Assembly: GCF_902859735.1 (NCBI RefSeq)
Contig: NZ_CADIJY010000011.1
Coordinates: forward strand, 1 to 64,000
DNA from: Achromobacter aegrifaciens
GTDB lineage: Bacteria; Pseudomonadota; Gammaproteobacteria; Burkholderiales; Burkholderiaceae_B
Direction of reading: 5' to 3'
DNA: 64,000 nt
A program made the translations under genes and the position numbers. The notes below the pieces were generated by a model that saw only the letters and a list, made by a program, of their open reading frames with translations, was not told the DNA's origin and did no database searches. Below are positions 19,298 through 27,636 of the stretch, piece after piece. Numbering within the stretch: the first letter of the stretch is position 1; every line of letters starts with the position of its first letter.

Positions 19298-21346
19298 ATG
19301 ACCCAACCCATCAGCGTCCCGGCAGAGGTCACGTTGCCCGAACTTACGTTCCGCGGCATCCTCCTGGGCGCAATCATCACCGTCATCTTCACGGCTTCCA
19401 ACGTCTTTCTCGGACTGAAGGTGGGCCTGACGTTCTCATCCGCCATTCCGGCGGCGGTGATCTCGATGTCCGTCCTGCGCCTGTTCAAGGACGCGAACAT
19501 CCTCGAAAACAACATGGTGCAGACCCAGGCCTCCGCGGCCGGGACGCTGTCGTCCATCATCTTCATCCTGCCGGCCCTGGTCATGATGGGGCACTGGCAG
19601 GGCTTCCCGTTCTGGCAGACGCTGGGCATCTGCGCCGCCGGCGGCATGCTGGGCGTGATGTTCACCATTCCGCTGCGCCACGTGATGGTGGTGCAGAGCG
19701 ACCTGCCGTATCCGGAAGGCGTGGCTGCCGCTGAAATCCTGCGGGTGGGCAGCGCCGAGCGCGCCCAGGACGAGGCCGCGGACACCGGACGCGCGCCAGC
19801 CAAGGTCGAGACCGGCATGGGCGACATCGTGGCCGGCGGCGTGGTCGCCGCCGCGGTCAGCTTCGCGGCCAGCGGACTGCGCGTGCTGGGAGACAGCGTC
19901 AGCGGCTGGTTCGCGCTGGGCGGCGCGGTGTTCCGGCTGCCCATGGGCTTTTCGCTGGCGCTGCTGGGCGCGGGCTATCTGATCGGCATCGTCGCGGGCC
20001 TGGCCATGCTGACCGGGTTGATCATTTCCTGGGGCATCGCCGTGCCCATCCTCACCGCCATGGGCGACATCCCGGCGGGCACGTCGCTGGCGAAGTACGC
20101 CACCGGCCTGTGGGCTTCGCAGGTGCGCTTCATCGGCGCCGGCGTGATCGGCGTGGGCGCCATCTGGACGCTGGCCACGCTGTTCATGCCGATGGCGCGC
20201 GGCGTCAAGGCTTCGTTCGCGGCGCTGACCAAGGCGGGCGCGGCCCGCGCCGGACGCGCGCCGCGCACCGAGCGCGACCTGTCGGCCGGCTGGATCTCGG
20301 CCGTGACGCTGGTGCTGGTGGCGGTCCTGGTGGTGACCTTCCAGGTGTTCCTGTCCGGCGCGCCGCTGTCGCCTGCCGGCATCTGGAAGCTGGTGGCCTA
20401 CGCCGTGCTGTTTGCCTTCGTCTTCGGCTTCCTGGTGGCCGCCGCCTGCGGCTACATGGCCGGCCTGGTGGGGTCGTCGACCAGCCCGATCTCGGGCGTG
20501 GGCATCGTGGCCATCGTGCTGGTGTCGCTGCTGATGCTGGCGCTGGGCGGCGAATTGCTGGGCGCGCAGAACGGCGTGCAGATGGCGATTGCGCTGTCGA
20601 TCTTCAGCACCTCGGCGGTGGTGGCGGTGGCCTCCATTTCCAACGACAACCTGCAGGACCTGAAGACCGGCTGGCTGGTGGGCGCGACGCCCTGGCGTCA
20701 GCAGGTGGCCCTGCTGATCGGCTGCGTCGCCGGCGCGGCAGTGATTTCGCCGGTGCTGGAACTGCTCTACAACGCCTACGGTTTTGCCGACGCCATGCCG
20801 CGCGAGGGCATGGACCCGGCGCAGGCCCTGTCCGCGCCGCAGGCGACGCTGATGCTGGCGATCGCGCGCGGCATCTTCACGCACCAGCTCAACTGGACCA
20901 TGATCCTGATCGGCATGGCGGTCGGCGTGGGCCTGATCGTGGTGGACGAGATCATGAAGCGCACCTGCCGCGTGGCCCGGATTCCGGTGCTGGCCGTGGG
21001 TATCGGCATCTATCTGCCGCCCACCGTCGCCGCGCCCATCGTGGTCGGCGCGGTCCTGGCATGGCTGCTGGAACGCGCCCTGCGCCGCCGCGCGGCCGCC
21101 GCCGGCAAGCCCTACGAGCAGTTCGCCGACGCAGCCAATCGCCGCGGCGTGCTGATCGCCTCGGGCCTGATCGTGGGCGAAAGCCTGGTCGGCGTGCTGA
21201 TGGCCGGCATCATCGGCGCGGCCGGCACCGAAGCGCCGCTGGCGATCGCCGGCGCGGGCTTCGAGCACACGGCCTCGTTCCTGGGGTTGGCCGTCTTCGT
21301 GGCGGTGGCGATCCTGTTCTGGCGCCGGGTGATGAAACTGGCGTGA
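19298..21346 (+). CDS. OPT-family oligopeptide transporter
   Basis: A 682-residue polytopic inner-membrane protein of the oligopeptide transporter (OPT) superfamily, bacterial branch. Around 14-16 hydrophobic helices are visible. Family features are LTFRGILLGAIITVIFTASNVFLGLKVGLTFSSAIPAA near the N-terminus (residues 14-51) and the SDLPYPEGVAAAEILR motif near 137-152. Later helices carry GSSTSPISGVGI and a run of Gly/Ala-rich segments. Substrates of bacterial members are peptides or metal chelates, and the substrate here is unknown. ATG 19298 has AGGAA 8 bases upstream. It converges with the M20 peptidase gene, which could process imported peptides, though a functional link is only suggestive. 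Confidence 0.88.
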   Translation: MTQPISVPAEVTLPELTFRGILLGAIITVIFTASNVFLGLKVGLTFSSAIPAAVISMSVLRLFKDANILENNMVQTQASAAGTLSSIIFILPALVMMGHWQGFPFWQTLGICAAGGMLGVMFTIPLRHVMVVQSDLPYPEGVAAAEILRVGSAERAQDEAADTGRAPAKVETGMGDIVAGGVVAAAVSFAASGLRVLGDSVSGWFALGGAVFRLPMGFSLALLGAGYLIGIVAGLAMLTGLIISWGIAVPILTAMGDIPAGTSLAKYATGLWASQVRFIGAGVIGVGAIWTLATLFMPMARGVKASFAALTKAGAARAGRAPRTERDLSAGWISAVTLVLVAVLVVTFQVFLSGAPLSPAGIWKLVAYAVLFAFVFGFLVAAACGYMAGLVGSSTSPISGVGIVAIVLVSLLMLALGGELLGAQNGVQMAIALSIFSTSAVVAVASISNDNLQDLKTGWLVGATPWRQQVALLIGCVAGAAVISPVLELLYNAYGFADAMPREGMDPAQALSAPQATLMLAIARGIFTHQLNWTMILIGMAVGVGLIVVDEIMKRTCRVARIPVLAVGIGIYLPPTVAAPIVVGAVLAWLLERALRRRAAAAGKPYEQFADAANRRGVLIASGLIVGESLVGVLMAGIIGAAGTEAPLAIAGAGFEHTASFLGLAVFVAVAILFWRRVMKLA

Positions 21347-21348
21347 AG

Positions 21349-21371
21349 CGCCCGGCCGGTCCTGCCGGGCG
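21349..21371. terminator. Hairpin between convergent OPT and M20 genes
   Basis: CGCCCGGC (21349-21356) pairs with GCCGGGCG (21364-21371) around a 7-base loop. No U-tract is seen on either side, so it is only a probable terminator. Confidence 0.5.
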
Positions 21372-21377
21372 GCCGCC

Positions 21378-22610
21378 TCAGGCGGCGTCCAGCAGGTCGG
21401 CCAGCGTGCGGGCGATGACCTTGGTGGCGCGCCGCAGGTCTTCCAGCACTACCCGCTCATCGTTGCGCTTGGCGTGCGATTCCAGCACGGTGCGCGGTCC
21501 GGCGCCGTAGATCACGCCCGGAATGCCCGCTTCGGCGTACAGGCGCACGTCGGTGTAGAGCGGCGTGCCCATGGCGGCGATGGGCTCGCCGAACAATTCC
21601 TCTCCATGCTTCTGAATGGCCTGCACCAGCGGCTGGCTGCCGGGCAGCGGGCGCATGGAATTGGCCAGCAACAGGCGCTTGATGTCCACGCTGATGCCGG
21701 GCACGGCAGCAGCGGTTTCCCGGATGATGCAGCGGATGTCGGCCTCGACCTCGGCCGCGCTTTCTTCGGGGATCATGCGCCGGTCCAGCTTGAACGCCAC
21801 CTTGCCTGGCACCACATTGGTGTTGGTGCCGCCTTCGATGCGGCCCACGTTCAGGTAGGGGTGGCTGATGCCCGGCACCTTGGAGCGGATTTCCCGGTAC
21901 CGTGCGTTCTGCGCGTACAGCGCGTTCAGGATGGCAACCGCGCCTTGCAGCGCGTCCACGCCGCTGCTGGGGATGGCGGCATGCGCCATCTTGCCGTGGA
22001 CCGTCACTTCCATTTGCAGGCAGCCGTTGTGGGCGGTTACGACCTCGTAGCTGAAACCCGCGGCGATCAGCAGATCGGGCTTGGTCAGTCCTTGGGACAG
22101 CAGCCAGCCGGGGCCGAGCAGGCCGCCGAATTCCTCGTCGTAGGTGAAGTGCAGTTCGACGGCGCCGCGGCTGGGGCGGGCGACGGCTTCCAGCGCGCGC
22201 AGGGCGAACGTGTAGCTGGCGAAGTCGCTCTTGCTGACCGCGGCGGCGCGGCCGTACAGGCTGCCGTCGTCGATCTCGCCGCCGTAGGGGTCATGTTCCC
22301 AGCCTTCGCCCGGCGGCACCACGTCGCCGTGGGCATTGAGCGCCACGCGCGGGCCGCCCGCGCCGTATTCGCGGCGCACGATCAGGTTGGTGATCGATTG
22401 CAGGCCATAGTCCCGCACGGCCTCGGCGGGCACGGGATGGGCTTCCGCCTGCAGGCCGAAGCCTTGCAGCAGCTCGGCCGTGCGCTCGGCATGCGGTGCG
22501 TTGTTACCGGGCGGCGTGTCGGTCGGCACGCGCACCAGCTCCTGCAGGAAGCGGACTTCCTCGTCAAAGTGGGCGTCAATCCAGGCGTCGAGTCGGGCGT
22601 AGTCGGTCAT
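21378..22610 (-). CDS. M20-family metallopeptidase/amidohydrolase (ArgE/DapE/ACY1 type)
   Basis: A 410-residue cytoplasmic zinc hydrolase. Metal ligands are seen in LNAHGDVVPPG (His 94, Asp 96) and in the FTYDEEFGG pair of glutamates. The lid/dimerisation domain follows, with NGCLQMEVTVHGKMAHAAIP, and the fold closes with TPLYTDVRLYAEAGIPGVIYG. These enzymes remove acyl or amino-acid groups from small amides, and the exact substrate cannot be read. It starts 6 bases after the UraD-AllC gene on the same strand, so it belongs to the ureide operon and may act on a related carbamoyl or acyl compound. Confidence 0.83.
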   Translation of the reverse strand: MTDYARLDAWIDAHFDEEVRFLQELVRVPTDTPPGNNAPHAERTAELLQGFGLQAEAHPVPAEAVRDYGLQSITNLIVRREYGAGGPRVALNAHGDVVPPGEGWEHDPYGGEIDDGSLYGRAAAVSKSDFASYTFALRALEAVARPSRGAVELHFTYDEEFGGLLGPGWLLSQGLTKPDLLIAAGFSYEVVTAHNGCLQMEVTVHGKMAHAAIPSSGVDALQGAVAILNALYAQNARYREIRSKVPGISHPYLNVGRIEGGTNTNVVPGKVAFKLDRRMIPEESAAEVEADIRCIIRETAAAVPGISVDIKRLLLANSMRPLPGSQPLVQAIQKHGEELFGEPIAAMGTPLYTDVRLYAEAGIPGVIYGAGPRTVLESHAKRNDERVVLEDLRRATKVIARTLADLLDAA

Positions 22611-22616
22611 GGTCGG

Positions 22617-24380
22617 CTATTGGGTGTCGTGGGCAAGGTCGTCGAGCAGGTTCAGGAACGCCAGCACGGCAAGCTGGATGTCGTCGCTGGAGGTGGATTC
22701 GCGCGGGTTGTGGCTGATGCCGGAATTCTGGCCGCGCACGAACAGCATGGCCTGGGGCATGACCTCGTGCAGCTTCATGGCGTCGTGGCCGGCGCCGCTG
22801 GGCATGCGGTGGACGGGCAGTCCCAGCGCGTCGACGGCGCGTTCCCAGCGCTGCTGCCAGGCGCGATCGCTGGGCGCGGCGGCGGCGCGCATGGTTTCTT
22901 CCAGCGTGTAGCGCAGGCCGCGGCGCTGGCAGATGGCTTCGAGTTCGGCCAGCACGTCATGCGCCAGCGCATCGCGCTGCGCGTCGCTGGGCGCGCGCAG
23001 GTCCAGGCTGAAGCGGCATTCTCCCGGCACCACGTTGATCGAGCCGCCCGGGACTTCCAGCATGCCCATGGTGCCGACCGAGTCGCCGTCGCGGGCGGCG
23101 CGCTGCTCCACGTACAAGGCCAGTTCGGCCGTGGCGGTGGCGGCGTCGCGGCGGCGGTTCATGGGCGTGGTGCCGGCGTGGCAGGCCAGGCCGTGGATCC
23201 GCACCTGGTAGCGCACGCAGCCGTTGATGGACGTGACCACGGCCAGCGGCAGCCCCATTTCGTAGAGCACCGGCCCTTGTTCGATGTGGACTTCGACGAA
23301 GCCCAGATAGCGGGCAGGGTCGCGCTTGAGCGTGGGAATGTCTTCACTGCGCAGGCCGGCTTGCGCCATGGCGTCGCGCATGCTGACGCCGTCGTCGTCC
23401 TGCTGGTCCAGCCATTGCGGCTTGAAGTCGCCGATCAGTGCGCCCGAGCCCAGGAAGGTGGCGCGGTAGCGCTGGCCTTCCTCTTCCGCGAAGCCGATGA
23501 CTTCCAGGTGGTAGGGCAGGCGCTTGCCCTGGCGGCGCAGTTCGCGCACGCAGGCCATCGGCACGAAGATGCCCAGCCGGCCGTCGTATTTGCCGGCGTT
23601 GCGCACGGTGTCGTAATGGCTGCCCGTCATGAGCGTGGGGGCGTCGGGGCTGGCGGCCAGGTAGCGGCCAACCACGTTGCCGACCGCGTCGATGCCGACC
23701 TCGTCGAAGCCGCAGTCGCGCATCCATTGCGACAACAGTCCGGCGCAGGCGCGGTGGGCTTCGGTCAGGTAGGTGACGGTGAGCTGCCCTTTTTCGGCGT
23801 AGCCGGGATCGCTGTGGACGGCCAGTTGCTCGCCCCAGTCCCAGATGTCGTTGCCGATGGCGGGTTCGGCGCCGAAGCCATCGCGCAGGCGGATCTCGGC
23901 GATGCGGTGCAACTGCTGCTGGGCCTCATCGAACTCCAGGTCCGGCGGGTTGTCCAGGCGTCGGGTGAACTCGTCGATCACCTGCTGGCGCGTCATGCCG
24001 GCGCCGCGCGGGCCGCGCACGGCCAGCACGAAGGGAAAGCCGAACCTGGCGCGGTAGTCGGCGTTCAACGCTTGCAGGCGGGCAGATTCGGCGGGCGTAC
24101 ACGCGGCCAATCCGGCCAGGTCCTGTTCGCGCGCCGAATCCGCGTCCTGGGGCGTCCCTGCTGCCAGCTCGGGATGGGCGCGCAGTAGCGCCGTCCGGGC
24201 ATCGGCATCCGCGTCGTTCACGGCGCGGCGCAGGCGCTGCGCCAGGTCGGCCAGCGAGCGGAACGGCCGGTGGCCAAGCGCGCGTTCGGCGATCCAGGGC
24301 GCGCGGCCGTACAGGCCGTCGAGCATGGCGGCGGCGTCCGCGGGCGCTGCCGCATTGAGTTGGGCTAGGGTGTGGGCCAT
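22617..24380 (-). CDS. Bifunctional OHCU decarboxylase (UraD) - allantoate amidohydrolase (AllC) fusion
   Basis: A 587-residue two-domain protein. Residues 1-170 match UraD, which converts OHCU to S-allantoin, with RPFRSLADL, LLRAHPELAAG holding the key His, and FGFPFVLAVRG. Residues about 178-587 match the allantoate amidohydrolase/carbamoylase family of M20 enzymes. There the ligands appear in GSHYDTV, FAEEEGQRY and VHIEQGPVLYEMG, with the C-terminal SGAGHDAM and SHNPRE motifs. The frame is continuous across the junction (DNPPDLEFDEAQQQLHRIAE), so this is a true fusion, not a frameshift. With PuuE upstream it covers three consecutive urate-degradation steps. Gaps to its neighbours are 11 and 6 bases. 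Confidence 0.88.
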   Translation of the reverse strand: MAHTLAQLNAAAPADAAAMLDGLYGRAPWIAERALGHRPFRSLADLAQRLRRAVNDADADARTALLRAHPELAAGTPQDADSAREQDLAGLAACTPAESARLQALNADYRARFGFPFVLAVRGPRGAGMTRQQVIDEFTRRLDNPPDLEFDEAQQQLHRIAEIRLRDGFGAEPAIGNDIWDWGEQLAVHSDPGYAEKGQLTVTYLTEAHRACAGLLSQWMRDCGFDEVGIDAVGNVVGRYLAASPDAPTLMTGSHYDTVRNAGKYDGRLGIFVPMACVRELRRQGKRLPYHLEVIGFAEEEGQRYRATFLGSGALIGDFKPQWLDQQDDDGVSMRDAMAQAGLRSEDIPTLKRDPARYLGFVEVHIEQGPVLYEMGLPLAVVTSINGCVRYQVRIHGLACHAGTTPMNRRRDAATATAELALYVEQRAARDGDSVGTMGMLEVPGGSINVVPGECRFSLDLRAPSDAQRDALAHDVLAELEAICQRRGLRYTLEETMRAAAAPSDRAWQQRWERAVDALGLPVHRMPSGAGHDAMKLHEVMPQAMLFVRGQNSGISHNPRESTSSDDIQLAVLAFLNLLDDLAHDTQ

Positions 24381-24391
24381 GGCCGTCCTGT

Positions 24392-25336
24392 TCAGGCGTT
24401 GGGGGTGTAGGGATGCGCCGTCTTCCAGTGGCGCGCGATGTCCAGGCGCCGGCAGACCCAGACGCGGTCATGGCTGGCAATGTGGTCCAGGAAGCGCTGC
24501 AGCGCAGTGATGCGGCCGGGCCGGCCCAGCAGGCGGCAATGCATGCCGATGCTCATCATCTTGGGGGCCTCGTCGCCTTCGGCGTAGAGCGCGTCGAAGC
24601 TGTCCTTCAGGTACTGGAAGAAGGGATCTGCGTGCGAATAGCCCTGCGGCAGCGCGAAGCGCATGTCGTTGCAGTCCAGCGTGTAGGGCACGATCAGTTG
24701 CGGCACGACGCTGCCGTCCGTTTTCTGTACGCGCATCCAGAAGGGCAGGTCGTCGCCGTAGTAGTCGCTGTCGTACTCGAAGCCGCCGTAGTCGGCCACC
24801 AGACGCCGCGTGCGCGGGCTGTCGCGTCCGGTGTACCAGCCCAGCGGACGGCTGCCGGTCAATTGCGTGATCGCGTCCATGGCCAGGCGCATGTGTTCGC
24901 GCTCGGTGGCCTCGTCGATGTGCTGATAGTGGATCCAGCGCCAGCCGTGGCAGGCGATCTCGTGTCCCAGCTCGACGAAGGCGGCGGTCAGCTCGGGGTG
25001 GCGCTGCAAGGCCATGCCGACGCCGAACACCGTCAGCGGCAGGCCGCGCTTCTCGAATTCGCGCAGGATGCGCCAGACGCCGGCGCGCGAGCCGTACTCG
25101 TAGATGCCTTCCATGCTGAGGTGGCGCTCGGGATAGCTGGCGGGGTTGAACATTTCCGACAGGAACTGTTCGGACCCGGCGTCGCCATGCAGCACGCTGT
25201 TTTCGCCGCCTTCCTCGTAATTCAGCACGAACTGCACCGCGATGCGCGCCTGCCCCGGCCATCGGGCATGCGGCGGATTGCGGCCGTAGCCGGCCAGGTC
25301 GCGGGGGTAGGGGAGCGTGGAATCGTAGACGGTCAT
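24392..25336 (-). CDS. puuE: Allantoinase PuuE (polysaccharide-deacetylase fold)
   Basis: A 314-residue enzyme of the cofactor-free allantoinase PuuE family, which hydrolyses allantoin to allantoate. Visible signatures are YPRDLAGYGRNPPHARWPG at the start, FVLNYEEGGENSVLHGD, GIYEYGSRAGVWRILREFE, and the NodB-like GHEIACHGWRWIHYQ and GWYTGRDSPRTRRLV. The Glu-Glu pair replaces the Asp-Asp metal motif of true deacetylases. ATG 25336 opens directly at the family-typical MTVYDSTLPYPRD. It is the first gene of a three-gene minus-strand ureide operon and is preceded by two palindromes, a likely operator. Confidence 0.9.
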   Translation of the reverse strand: MTVYDSTLPYPRDLAGYGRNPPHARWPGQARIAVQFVLNYEEGGENSVLHGDAGSEQFLSEMFNPASYPERHLSMEGIYEYGSRAGVWRILREFEKRGLPLTVFGVGMALQRHPELTAAFVELGHEIACHGWRWIHYQHIDEATEREHMRLAMDAITQLTGSRPLGWYTGRDSPRTRRLVADYGGFEYDSDYYGDDLPFWMRVQKTDGSVVPQLIVPYTLDCNDMRFALPQGYSHADPFFQYLKDSFDALYAEGDEAPKMMSIGMHCRLLGRPGRITALQRFLDHIASHDRVWVCRRLDIARHWKTAHPYTPNA

Positions 25337-25429
25337 GGACAGGCGGGCGGAGTGCAACGGCGCGCGGCGGCCGGGCGTGGGTGGGCGGACGACTTCCTGA
25401 TGATCAGCACCATAGCTGGAAATCCTGGC

Positions 25430-25452
25430 TTTGTATACAAACTATGTACATA
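25430..25452. promoter_or_regulatory. Tandem palindromes, candidate GntR-type operator for the ureide operon
   Basis: TTTGTATACAAA (25430-25441) is a perfect 12-bp palindrome, followed after one base by TATGTACATA (25443-25452), a second perfect palindrome. The first fits the TTGTATACAA-like sites of FadR/VanR-type GntR regulators. They lie about 95-120 bases upstream of the puuE start. No GntR gene is next to the operon, so the regulator must be encoded elsewhere. Confidence 0.55.
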
Positions 25453-25491
25453 ATTTTGCGGAGGCGATGTGTCGGGAAGGTCCGGCCACGG

Positions 25492-25525
25492 AAAAAAGCC
25501 CAGCCGGCGGACACGCCGGCTGGGC
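25492..25525 (-). terminator. Rho-independent terminator after acdS
   Basis: GCCCAGCCGGCG (25498-25509) and CGCCGGCTGGGC (25514-25525) form a perfect 12-bp stem with a 4-base loop. On the minus strand it is followed by TTTTTT. It lies about 115 bases past the acdS stop. Confidence 0.85.
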
Positions 25526-25639
25526 TGCGCTTCCTGCGCTCATCATGGGCGCTGGCGGCCAGGGCTGGCAAGCCCTGGGGCAAGGCTGGACTTTCAGCGC
25601 AAGTCGCCGCAAGGCCAGCCGAAGGCGCCGTAGGCGCCC

Positions 25640-26656
25640 TTATCCGTTGCGGTAGAGAAAGCTGTAGGCGTTGATCGCCGGCACCCCTCCCAGGTGCGCA
25701 TACAGAACCCGCGAACCGGCCGGAATCTCGCCGCGGCGGATGATGTCCATCATGCCCTGCATGGATTTTCCTTCGTAGACCGGGTCGGTCATCATGCCCT
25801 CGAGCCGGGCGCAGAGGCGGATGGCCTCGTTGGTCTCGGCCGAGGGCAGGCCGTAGGCCGGATAGGCATAGCGGGTGTCCAGCACCACGTCGCGCTCTTC
25901 GATGGCAGTCCTGAGTCCGACCATATCGGCCGTGCGCCGCGCGATGCGCAGGATCTGCGCGCGGGTTTGCTCGGGCGTGCCCGAAGCGTCGATACCGATG
26001 ACGCGGTCCGCGCGGCCATCCGCCGCAAAGCCCACCACCATGCCGGCCTGCGTGCTGCCCGTGACGGCGCAGACGACGATGTAGTCGAACTTGAAGCCCA
26101 GCTCGGCTTCCTGGCGCCGCACTTCCTCGGCGAAGCCGACGTAGCCCAGGCCGCCGAGTTCATGGTCGGATGCGCCGGCCGGAATCGCGTAGGGCTTGCC
26201 GCCGCGCTTGCGGACGTCTTCCAGCGCCTCTTCCCAGCTGCGGCGAAAGCCGATGTCAAACCCCTGGTCCACCAGGCGCACGTCGGCGCCCATCAAGCGG
26301 CTCATCATGATGTTGCCGACCCGGTCGTAGACCGCGTCTGAATAGTCCACCCAGTTTTCCTGCACCAGCACGCAGGCCAGGCCCAGCTTGGCGGCCACCG
26401 CAGCCACCATGCGGGTGTGGTTGGACTGGATGCCGCCGATGGTGACCAGCGTGTCGCAGCCCTGTTCCAGCGCCTGCGGGATCAGGTACTCCAGCTTGCG
26501 CAGCTTGTTGCCGCCGAACGCGAGGCCGCTGTTGCAGTCTTCGCGCTTGGCATAGATCTCGACCTTGCCGCCCAGATGTGCGGACAGGCGCTCGAGCTTT
26601 TCGATGGGGGTGTCGCCGAAGGTCAGGCGATGGCGCGGAAATCGTTGCAGATCCAT
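25640..26656 (-). CDS. acdS: 1-aminocyclopropane-1-carboxylate (ACC) deaminase
   Basis: A 338-residue PLP enzyme of fold type II that cleaves ACC, the plant ethylene precursor, to 2-oxobutyrate and ammonia. The length equals that of characterised ACC deaminases. Counting from ATG 26656, the PLP lysine is Lys 51 ([12 protein letters not shown]) and the nucleophile region has Ser 78 (GGIQSNHTR). Tyr 294 and Glu 295 are in PVYEGKS, and Leu 322 is in HLGGVP. Glu 295 and Leu 322 are the pair that separates true AcdS from D-cysteine desulfhydrases. The upstream in-frame start at 26701 would add 15 unrelated residues. It is divergent from an Lrp-type regulator. Confidence 0.93.
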   Translation of the reverse strand: MDLQRFPRHRLTFGDTPIEKLERLSAHLGGKVEIYAKREDCNSGLAFGGNKLRKLEYLIPQALEQGCDTLVTIGGIQSNHTRMVAAVAAKLGLACVLVQENWVDYSDAVYDRVGNIMMSRLMGADVRLVDQGFDIGFRRSWEEALEDVRKRGGKPYAIPAGASDHELGGLGYVGFAEEVRRQEAELGFKFDYIVVCAVTGSTQAGMVVGFAADGRADRVIGIDASGTPEQTRAQILRIARRTADMVGLRTAIEERDVVLDTRYAYPAYGLPSAETNEAIRLCARLEGMMTDPVYEGKSMQGMMDIIRRGEIPAGSRVLYAHLGGVPAINAYSFLYRNG

Positions 26657-26837
26657 GGGACTCTCCTGGGCCGGGCCGGGTGGCGCGGATGGAAAAATCA
26701 TAGGAATTTCAAGGATTTGCCGTCAATTGCGTATTTTTATTATTTAAAAGGAAAATAATTAAATAAACGTCCAGGTTTCTATTTAATATTTCCTGATTGG
26801 CTTTTTGATCGAAATTTAATTTTCAGGGACGTATCAA
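26657..26837. promoter_or_regulatory. AT-rich divergent promoter region acdS/acdR
   Basis: From about 26700 to 26830 the sequence is strongly AT-rich, with TTATTTAAAAGGAAAATAAT and repeated AATTTAAT-like runs, in sharp contrast to its surroundings. Lrp-type proteins bind such bendable AT-rich DNA. In studied acdS systems the divergent Lrp protein controls acdS from this gap, and the same arrangement is inferred here. Confidence 0.6.
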
Positions 26838-27308
26838 ATGCCGGCAAATTCTGAGCTGGACCGCATTGATCGCCACATCCTGCGCGTGCTGCAGCAGGAC
26901 GCGCAGATCACCAACCTGGAGCTGAGCGCGCGCGTCCACCTGAGCCCGGCCGCCTGCCTGCGCCGCGTGGAAAAGCTCAAGAACGAGGGCGTCATCCGCA
27001 AGACTGTCGCCCTGCTGGAGCCGGCGGAAGTGGACATGGCCACCCTGGTCATCGTGGGCGTGGTGCTGGACCGCTCCACGCCGGAATCCTTCACCGATTT
27101 CGAAGCCGCGGCGCGCGGCATCAGCGGCTGCCTGGAATGCCACCTGGTGGCCGGCGAGTTCGACTACTTCCTGATGCTGCGCATCCGTGATCTGGAACGC
27201 TTCAACAAGCTGCATGCGGGCGAGATCATCAAGCTGCCCGGCGTACGCCAGATCCGCACCTTTTTCGTCCTGAAAGAGATCCTGTCGACCACCGAATTGC
27301 CCGTATGA
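26838..27308 (+). CDS. acdR: Lrp/AsnC-family regulator of ACC deaminase (AcdR-like)
   Basis: A 156-residue Lrp/AsnC protein. The N-terminal helix-turn-helix (about residues 6-60) reads LDRIDRHILRVLQQDAQITN and then LSARVHLSPAACLRRVEKL. The C-terminal RAM ligand-binding domain (about 70-145) includes the typical ECHLVAGEFDYFLMLRIRDL. Both parts have the family's usual length. Divergent placement next to acdS is the standard layout of acdR-acdS pairs and supports a role in switching on ACC deaminase when ACC is present. Confidence 0.85.
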   Translation: MPANSELDRIDRHILRVLQQDAQITNLELSARVHLSPAACLRRVEKLKNEGVIRKTVALLEPAEVDMATLVIVGVVLDRSTPESFTDFEAAARGISGCLECHLVAGEFDYFLMLRIRDLERFNKLHAGEIIKLPGVRQIRTFFVLKEILSTTELPV

Positions 27309-27636
27309 ACGAGGCTAATGCGCAACACTGCAATTTCTGCCAGTGAAAATGATGCGGCGCGGCATTTTGGGTTGCCGGAAATTGAATGCGAGTAGACGGC
27401 GCAATGGAAGGGGTTGCCTGGACATTCCAATGCTGCATGACGGCATTCCGAATGCGCTTTTGCGTCACGCAAACGCAAGAAGACGTCCTTAAACTCAAAG
27501 GGCTATACTCTTATCCCATACGGCTTTTAAGGCTTGTACGCGCCTTCTGCCCCTGCTATCCGCCTAACGGGAAGCCCGTGTCGCGGAAGGTTTTCCTGCA
27601 TCGTGTCGAGTGAAGCACTCGTAAAGGTGAAGCGAT
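27309..27636 (+). promoter_or_regulatory. Upstream region of sucAB-lpdA (328 bases)
   Basis: No gene is visible. A plausible -10 box TATACT lies at 27504-27509, without a convincing -35 box, which suggests activator dependence. The palindrome at 27459-27473 sits in the position expected for an upstream activator. If the promoter call is right, a leader of roughly 120 bases precedes sucA. Confidence 0.45.
27459..27473. promoter_or_regulatory. Palindrome TTTGCGTCACGCAAA upstream of sucA
   Basis: A perfect 15-base palindrome with a central C. It is centred 38 bases before the possible -10 box and 171 bases before the sucA start. It shares its arms with TTTTGCGCAAAA upstream of maeB. Function inferred. 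Confidence 0.45.

Larger units (their letters stand above)
25337..25639. other. Intergenic region between puuE and acdS (303 bases)
   Basis: No gene is visible. The left half carries the puuE upstream region with the tandem palindromes at 25430-25452. The right part carries the acdS terminator at 25492-25525. The remaining sequence to 25639 is ordinary GC-rich DNA without recognisable structure. Confidence 0.7.

Noticed and set aside
22617-24380. UraD-AllC as two genes joined by a sequencing error
   Set aside because: The frame is open and continuous through the linker with no stop, start or ribosome site at the junction. A fusion is the simpler reading.
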